From contig CM072160.1 in assembly GCA_036850595.1 (NCBI GenBank), forward strand, positions 682,163 through 746,162: a DNA stretch of 64,000 bases, written 5' to 3'. Each line of letters opens with the position of its first letter. The first letter of the stretch is position 1. This DNA is from Rhyacichthys aspro. Lineage: Eukaryota > Chordata > Actinopteri > Gobiiformes > Rhyacichthyidae. The notes under the pieces are model-generated. The model did not search any database. It had not been told where the DNA came from and saw nothing but the letters and a program-made list of their open reading frames with translations. A program made the position numbers and the translations under genes. Shown piece after piece: positions 57,639 through 64,000 of this stretch.

Positions 57639-58430
57639 GGCTGTGGCTCCTCTCACAAGGACAGTCCGACTGTGAACCCGGTCTGAACTGGACCGGAGCC
57701 AGACTATGAGGACCAAACCCCGCCTGACCCGGATCTGAGCTCAGTCTGGACCTGGGCCAAAGACTAAAACCCCGCCTGAACCTGGAGAGAGCGCAGACGA
57801 CTGCCGTCTTTTTTTAGAGTTTAGAGTTTTGTCATAACTCTAAACATTTTTATTCTTTGTACGACACTAGTGTTTGTAGCTTTAATGAACAAAGCCTAAT
57901 GCAAAACTGAGATTTAGTCTTTGTTTTGTCCTGTTTTTTTTGTTTTTTTTTAAAATCCTAGATTAGTCTAGGGTTTAGTCCTGTTGCTTTTAAATCCAAA
58001 CAGAGTTCTAGAGTCTCCATAACTCTCTCATCTGTTTGTTTCTTCCTAGTATTTAGTCTTGTGTATTTATTTAATTAGGCCTGAGCCCCTCAGCGATGGA
58101 GCCTATTGTCATCGCTCTTAGTGCGCGAAGAGCATTAAAACTAAGTCAATAATGAGCGTATGCATGTGAGCTGCCTGTCTAATGTGTTTCATTGAGTGAG
58201 AATGTTCTCTGTGTTTTTGCAGTAAAGAGAGACTGTTTAAACAGTAAATAGTGTTTAAGGTTTTGACAGAAGACTGTCCAGTTTGTGTTACAGCAGTCGA
58301 TCGTTCGTTTCAGAGAAATATGTAGTGTTTTATCGATTGTAGAAAACTGTAAAGGTGGATATTTAAAGCGACTGAACCTTTTCTTCATATAACACTCTAC
58401 ATTTGTCTGTGTTGAAGACATTTTAAGCTG
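57639..58430. other. COX7A-RNASET2 intergenic region
   Basis: Head-to-head spacer. 58075-58140 (AGGCCTGAGCCCCTCAGCG and on) matches the start of a repeat at 51237 (AGGCCCGAGCCCCTCGATG). No TATA box or CpG cluster stands out. Confidence 0.45.
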
Positions 58431-58608
58431 TGTAGAACCCAGACAGGTGTGTCCCTGCAGGGCTTCCGTAGCTGCCTCTCACTTCTCTATAACTGAACAG
58501 TCTGAGGGCCTCAGTGACACCTGCACCTGCCTCTGGTTCCTCTTTCAGTCCCAGCTTTTTAAAGTGCTTCCTCCAAAAACACTCACACTTCTGTTTGTGA
58601 AGCAAGAG
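58430..58608 (+). other. rnaset2: Probable untranslated first exon of RNASET2
   Basis: Ends AGCAAGAG|GTAAGACC, a strong donor. The first in-frame coding ATG (59515) follows a TATTTGAGCTCAG acceptor directly, so a non-coding upstream exon is expected. The 5' end is not defined. Confidence 0.45.
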
Positions 58609-59495
58609 GTAAGACCTGACTCTGAGGGTTTAGACCTGGTTTAGACCTGACTCTGAGGGTTTAGACCTGGTTAAGACCTGACTCTGAGGCTTTAGACCGG
58701 GTTTAGACCTGGTTTAGACCTGACTCTGAGGGTTTAGACCTGGTTTAGACCTGACTCTGAGGCTTTAGACCGGGTTTAGACCTGGTTTAGACCTGACTCT
58801 GAGGGTTTAGACCTGGTTTAGACCTGACTCTGAGGGTTTAGACCTGGTTTAGACCTGACTCTGAGGGTTTAGACCTGGTTTAGACCTGGTTTAGACCTGA
58901 CTCTGAGGCTTTAGACCTGGTTTAGACCTGACTCTGAGGCTTTAGACCGGGTTTAGACCTGACTCTGAGGCTTTAGACCGGGTTTAGACCTGACTCTGAG
59001 GCTTTAGACCTGGTTTAGACCTGGTTTAGACCTGACTCTGAGGGTTTAGACCTGGTTTAGACCTGACTCTGAGGGTTTAGACCTGGTTTAGACCTGGTTT
59101 AGACCTGACTCTGAGGGTTTAGACCTGGTTTAGACCTGGTTTAGACCTGACTCTGAGGCTTTAGACCTGGTTTAGACCTGGTTTAGACCTGACTCTGAGG
59201 CTTTAGACCGGGTTTAGACCTGGTTTAGACCTGACTCTGAGGGTTTAGACCTGGTTTAGACCTGGTTTACACCTGACTCTGAGGCTTTAGACCTGGTTTA
59301 GACCTGGTTTAGACCTGACTCTGAGGCTTTAGACCTGGTTTAGACCTGGTTTAGACCTGACTCTGAGGCTTTAGACCTGGTTTAGACCAGGTTTAGACCT
59401 GGTTTAGACATGGTTTAGACCTGACTCTGAGGCTTTAGACCGGGTTTAGACCTGGTTTAGACCTGGTTTAGACCTGGTTTAGTCCTGGTTTAGTC
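58609..59495. repeat. GGTTTAGACCTGACTCTGAG minisatellite upstream of RNASET2
   Basis: About 0.9 kb of 12- and 33-bp composite units (GGTTTAGACCTG plus ACTCTGAGG). The first unit is the donor GGTAAGACCTGACTCTGAGG; the last is 20 bp before the acceptor at 59514. Confidence 0.93.
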
Positions 59496-59514
59496 CTTTA
59501 ATATTTGAGCTCAG

Positions 59515-62108
59515 ATGGCAGTGCTCCCCCTGGTGGCCGCTCTGCTCCTTCACGTCTTCGCCGCTCGAGGCCAGTGGGATGAGGACTACAAATATGGCCG
59601 CCAGGACTACACTCCTCATTACTGTGACTGGAAGTGTATGCTGTTCACGCTGCAGTGGCCCGGGACCTTCTGCCAGGTCTGAACTCTGACCTTTCAAACA
59701 TTTCAATAAAGAGTCACGAGGATAAAAGAGGAACAGGGTTAAACAGTTTTCAGTTTGGGGGCAAGGTGAGTCTGGGGCAGGTGGGTCTGGGGCAGGTGAG
59801 TCTGGGGCAGGTGGGTCTGGGGCAGGTGAGTCTGGGGCAGGTGAGTCTGGGGCAGGTGAGTCTGGGGCAGGTGGGTCTGGGGCAGGTGAGTCTGGGGCAG
59901 GTGGGTCTGGGGCAGGTGAGTCTGGGGCAGGTGGGTCTGGGGCAGGTGGTCTCCTCCGGCCCCTCTGCACACATCCACCTGTTTCCTGTTTCCTTTCAGT
60001 TTCAAATCCTTCTGCAGTTTTCACTTTTTTCATCTTTTTTCTCATAGACGCTGGACAAACAGACCATCTGTAAAATCCCTCCGAACGTCAACAACTGGAC
60101 CATCCACGGACTCTGGTGAGACTTTAATCTAGACCTGGTTTAGTCCTGGTTTAGACCTGGTTTAGTCTTGGTTTAGTCCTGGTTTAGTCCTGGTTTAGAC
60201 CTGGTTTAGACCTGGTTTAGACCTGGTTTATACCTGGTTTAGACCTGGTTTAGTCCTGGTTTAGACCTGGTTTAGTCCTGGTTTAGACCTGGTTTAGACC
60301 TGGTTTAGACCTGGTTTAGTCCTGGTTTAGTCCTGACCTGGTCTCTGTTCTTGTTAAGGCCTGTAAAAGTTTACAGCTGCTGCAACTGTTGGCCCATGTT
60401 CCACTCAGACGTCAAGGTCAGTCCAGTTTCAGTCTCCTCTTAAGTCCTCTTTGTCCTACTCTAGTCCTGGTTTAGTCCTGCTCTAGTCCTGGTTTAGTCC
60501 TGCTCTAGTCCTGCTCTAGTCCTGCTCTAGTCCTGCTCTAGTCCTGCTCTAGTCCTGCTCTAGTCCTGCTTTAGACTTAGTTTAATCTCTTCTTTCTTCA
60601 GGATCTTGAGGCAGAGCTGACTGAGTTCTGGCCGTCTTTGCTTAAAATCCACTCAGCTTTTCAGTTCTGGTAAATCCTTCACATCAAAGTTTAGTCCAGA
60701 CCAAACTCTAGTCCAGATCTAGTCCGGACTGAACCTGAGACTGTGGTGGGTTTTTCAGGAGGAACGAGTGGCACAAACATGGCGTCTGCGCGGCGTGTGT
60801 GGAAGGACTGAACTCTCCGCAGAAATACTTCCAGACCTGCCTCGACCTCAGAGCTCGCTTCGACGTGTCCAGGTCAGAGTTCTGGAGTCTGCTGCAGATC
60901 TGTGTTCCAGCATTTAACCGTTTCACCTGTCCACACCTGCTGAGTGTATGTCCTGAGTAAAGATAAGTGCACTGACAGCTCTCTCTGTTTAAGAACACGT
61001 GCCACACATTTATGTACTCTACATATCTGTGTGTTTGGGCTAAACTGAACTGTCGCTCACAAATAGTTCCATTGTATTCATTTGGTTTGTTAAGTTTTGT
61101 TTTCACGTTATACTTTTTAAATCAGACTGTGCTACTTTCCCTGACGATGTGTTCACTGTCGTACGTTTCTCACGTTTTCTACCTTTTCCTTTGCCGCATT
61201 TTAGTTGTTTTTTTTAGTTGAACAGAAGCTTTACTTGAACTACGGCCTTTTTAAAACGTAAAAGACCAGGGTTTGGACTCACATCTGTCACATCTGTTTA
61301 GTGAATTCATAAATAAAGGGATTCCCTAGTGATCACAGTGTTCGATGTTTTGAAATGAACAGGTTTTGATTCTCGTCAGGATCCAGGGTCAGTGACTCGA
61401 GCAGCGTTGAGATTAACCTCTGTTAACTCTGTGTTGTTTTACTAACCAGTAAATAGAAGTAAATGAGGCACTCTACGCTGCTCGATTATGGATGTATGTA
61501 TTATGATAATTGTTTCTGTCTTTATTATTATTATTAAACCTTCTTTGTTACCTTTTTTTATTCATCCTACTTCTATATTAGTCCTACTTGCCGTGGATTT
61601 ATGATCAAATGTTTATTCAGCAGATTTCTATGAGCCTAAAGCAGTAACAGTCCTTGTGTTTCCTGCAGTTTGTTGGACAAAGCTGGCATCACTCCGTCCT
61701 GTAATCACACTTATAAAGTAAGAAGAAACATCCCACTCACTTCAGACTGGATTATTTCTGCTGCAACTTCTTTTTATCTGTTTTTATTGAAGGTGGACGA
61801 AGTGCAACGCGTCGTAGCTCCTCTTTTCGGAAGCCACTACGAGATCCAGTGTGTGACGGACGAACAGGTCTGAACCCAATCACATTCCTCAAAATAAATG
61901 AATGAAAAGTGAGTAAGTGCTTCTGTTTCAGGGCCGAGAGCTGTGGTTCCAGACGAAGGTCTCTCTGTTTTCGAACCTGACGACGGGCTGCGGACACACG
62001 GACCTCGGGACGGGCCGCGACCCTGCTCCCGCTCACCCCTGCCCCCCTGAAGCCCCTCTGTATTATCTGCCCGTGGACCACAGACAGCCCCCGAGGCCCT
62101 GCGAGTGA
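59515..62108 (+). CDS. rnaset2: RNASET2, ribonuclease T2
   Basis: RNase T2 is an acid endoribonuclease of lysosomes and the secretory route that cuts single-stranded RNA through 2',3'-cyclic phosphates. Eight coding exons: 59515-59676, 60048-60115, 60359-60416, 60602-60669, 60759-60872, 61669-61717, 61793-61867, 61932-62108; 771 bp, 256 residues, the human length. A signal peptide (MAVLPLVAALLLHVFAARG) leads into the mature part. Active-site segment CAS I is NNWTIHGLWPV, split over exons 2 and 3; CAS II is FWRNEWHKHGVC, split over exons 4 and 5; both catalytic histidines are present. Asn-Leu-Thr and Asn-His-Thr sites suggest glycosylation. All phases agree. The first donor (CAG|GTCTGA) is non-consensus. 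Confidence 0.96.
59523..59538 (-). promoter_or_regulatory. Candidate CTCF motif inside RNASET2 signal-peptide codons
   Basis: GGCCACCAGGGGGAGC on the minus strand matches the CTCF core, eight bases into the coding region. Match may be chance from Leu-Pro-Leu-Val-Ala codons. Confidence 0.3.
59763..59948 (+). repeat. GGTGAGTCTGGGGCA minisatellite in RNASET2 intron 1
   Basis: About 13 copies of a 15-bp unit, alternating GGTGAGTCTGGGGCA and GGTGGGTCTGGGGCA. Seven or more carry GGTGAGT, a better donor than the real one 87 bp upstream. Confidence 0.95.
60125..60350. repeat. GGTTTAGTCCTG minisatellite
   Basis: 12-bp units filling RNASET2 intron 2, from about 10 bp past the donor at 60115. A related GTCCTGCTCTA array lies at 60440-60575 in intron 3. 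Confidence 0.92.
60873..61668. other. RNASET2 intron 5, no feature seen
   Basis: AT-rich, unusually free of minisatellites for this locus. Confidence 0.5.
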
Positions 62109-62307
62109 CGAGGACCGGTCTGACCAAACACAAACCATCAGATGAGGATGAGAAACAAAGGGCAATAACATGGGTTTGGATTAAAAAGATGAAGGTGTAT
62201 CAGCTCTGTTCATTTACTCTTTACTTTTAGTTAAACGTGAGGGAACTTTTGATCTTTCAGGGTCACGGTACAATCTGGAAAAACAGATGTGCTATTTGTA
62301 AACCAGA

Positions 62308-62313
62308 AATAAA
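62308..62313 (+). terminator. RNASET2 polyadenylation signal
   Basis: AATAAA 200 bp past the stop codon. Confidence 0.65.
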
Positions 62314-63008
62314 TGCACAACGGAGTTCATTCTGACGGCAAAGTTTAATTTAGTTTTAGTCATAATTTAGTCTATCCTTATTAGTTTTACTCGACTAACT
62401 ATCATCAGAATATAGTCGACTATATCTACAATAGATTTAGTCTAAAATATAAAGAGTAATGCATTTTCTAGTGTTTTTTCTGAATCAATAATTTCTGAAT
62501 GAATTAAAACTATTTCTAACCTGTTACGGCTGGTGTTGATCTGAATGTACAACACACACAGATGGTTTCATCAGTTTTTTCAAATTCAAATATATCTTTA
62601 TTTAAAATGGTTTAAATAAAAGAGCATCTCAATAATAATAAAATGAGGAGGAGCAAAATGAACACATTTTTGCGGCTTGGATAGTCTCTAACTGTAACAG
62701 TGACCTTCATAAAGACACTTCTGTAGTAACAACACGAGTCTGTACTGCCCCCTGCTGGATCAAAGTTTTAACGTAAACCTCTGACGGCTCACCTGCAGTA
62801 CCCTCGCAGCCCACCAGGGGCTTCAAGAGTCCGGCTGAAACTGGATCTGATCCTTAAAGCTTCAGAGGCAACAAAACAAGAAGATTTAATGGATCCATGA
62901 AAATAACAGAGTATTCAGAGATTTACATCAGTTTAAATAAAATAAATAAAACAAAGTGATTAAAGTGCATCAGGTTTGAGTCTGGCTCTGTTTCCACGAC
63001 GACGGGAG
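62314..63008. other. RNASET2-TM4SF intergenic region
   Basis: Tail-to-tail spacer and probable TM4SF 3' untranslated region. A minus-strand segment near 62787-62860 ends in GTACTGCAG|GTGAGCC and could be an exon end, but no conserved frame was recognised. Confidence 0.4.
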
Positions 63009-64000
63009 TCAGACTTTAACTGGACCGACCTGGAACAGAGAAAACAGGACTAAAACCAGGACTGAACCAGGACTAAAACCAGGACTAAAACCAGGACTAA
63101 AACCAGGACTGAACCAGGACTAAAACCAGGACTAAAACCAGGACTAAACCAGGACTAAAACCAGGACTAAAACCAGGACTAAAACCAGGACTAAAACCAG
63201 GACTGAACCAGGACTAAACCAGGACTAAAACCAGGACTAAAACCAGGACTGAACCAGGTCTAAAACCAGGACTGAACCAGGACAAAACCAGGTCTAAAAC
63301 CAGGACTGAACCAAGACTAAAACCAGGACTAAAACCAGGTCTAAAACCAGGTCTAAAACCAGGACTAGCCCTGGACTAACCATGGACTAACTCTGGACTT
63401 CCCCAGACCTTGTTGCGGTGCAGTCCATGTCCCAGGACCAGTCCGAGCAGAGCGTTGAGGACGTTGGAGACACACAGTAAAGTCTGGACCAAACTGGAGA
63501 CCGACTGAAGACCGAACAAGACCAGGTTCCACTGGACCACGCCCCGAGGCTCCAGACAAGTCCCAGACCAGAGAGTCCGGTTCAGCAGGTACCCGGGGTC
63601 TCTGTGGGGGACAGGGTTAGACCGGACTGAACCAGGACCAGGACAAAGACCCCAGTCCCAGATGTTTAGACCTAGTTTAGTAATAGTTTAGTCCTGGTTC
63701 AGACTTGGGTCGGTCTAAACCAGGACTAAACCAGGACTAAACCAGGACTAAACCAGGACTAAACCAGGTCTAAACCAGGACTAAACCAGGACTAAACCAG
63801 GACTAAACCAGGACTAAACCAGGACTTGTAGAGGGTCTGTGATGATGAAGGAGGTGTAGTCTCTGACCTGTCTGCGGTGGGCTTCAGAGGGACCCCCCAT
63901 GTGGGCCCCGAGGTGGAGTTAAACAGACACAGAGGCCCCTGGACCAGACCAGTCACACTGACGAGACAACAGACCCCCGCCGCGAGACCACACAAGACCG
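63009..64000 (-). CDS. L6 tetraspanin-like protein (TM4SF family), 3' half
   Basis: L6 proteins are four-pass membrane proteins that scaffold receptors and integrins. Exons seen: 63868-64000 or beyond (VLCGLAAGVCCLVSVTGLVQ then GPLCLFNSTSGPTWGVPLKP, a membrane segment and large-loop start), 63409-63601 (DPGYLLNRTLWSGTCLEPRG, VVQWNLVLFGLQS and a hydrophobic segment ending LGHGLHRNK) and a short last exon 63009-63029 (VGPVKV and stop). The pattern GPLCL, YLLNRTLW, C-x-EP and WN is diagnostic for the TM4SF1/4/5 group, closest by eye to TM4SF5. The N-terminal half is outside the window. Phases 2 and 0 fit. Confidence 0.85.
63040..63370. repeat. AAAACCAGGACT minisatellite
   Basis: About 27 copies of a 12-bp unit filling the TM4SF intron between 63029 and 63409. 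A second array of AAACCAGGACT lies at 63713-63830 in the preceding intron. Confidence 0.93.

Noticed and set aside
59479..60045. Minus-strand frame with APDPPAPDS repeats
   Set aside because: Antisense of RNASET2 exon 1 and the 15-bp array; no support as a gene.

Overview
The window is vertebrate, almost certainly teleost, genomic DNA. It has short multi-exon genes with GT-AG introns, a tRNA-derived SINE, fragments of non-LTR retrotransposons, hAT-like MITEs and an exceptional load of minisatellites. No bacterial, organellar or CRISPR signal was seen. There are three runs of N of about 100 bases (11721-11820, 21869-21968, 44759-44857), so this is a scaffold with unresolved joins.

Layout. (1) 1-33034, minus strand: most of LTBP1, a large extracellular-matrix protein that carries latent TGF-beta. 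It runs off the left edge before the LAP-binding TB2 domain. Both known first exons can be seen: a long-form start at 33034 and an internal short-form start at 18489. (2) 34352-36939, plus: ILKAP, a PP2C-type phosphatase, complete in ten coding exons with all phases consistent. It is head to head with LTBP1. (3) 38043-49595, plus: an ACAP-family ArfGAP (BAR-PH-ArfGAP-ankyrin). Its middle exons are missing where a 2.4-kb minisatellite meets an N gap, and a truncated LINE sits in a late intron. (4) 49600-54100: intergenic, with a SINE, a nested LINE-like repeat and minisatellites. (5) 54121-57638, minus: a four-exon COX7A-family gene of 81 residues, assembled here exon by exon. (6) about 58430-62108, plus: RNASET2, complete at 256 residues, with a probable untranslated first exon. 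(7) 63009-64000, minus: the 3' half of an L6 tetraspanin-like (TM4SF) gene.

The genes look like unrelated neighbours: TGF-beta storage in matrix, phosphatase signalling, Arf6 traffic, respiratory chain, lysosomal RNA decay and a membrane scaffold. I see no joint pathway.

The most unusual feature is the minisatellite landscape. Roughly a quarter of the window is tandem arrays of 11-79 bp units, many of them variants of one GGTTTAGACCTGG-type motif in both orientations. Several arrays begin exactly at, or consist of copies of, a 5' splice site (LTBP1 exons at 8785 and 4260, ACAP exon at 42382, COX7A exon at 55618, RNASET2 untranslated exon at 58608). Another array, upstream of the LTBP1 long-form start, is 14 tandem CCAAT boxes. 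A 4.4-kb near-duplicate on either side of the 21869 gap is probably an unmerged contig or haplotype overlap.
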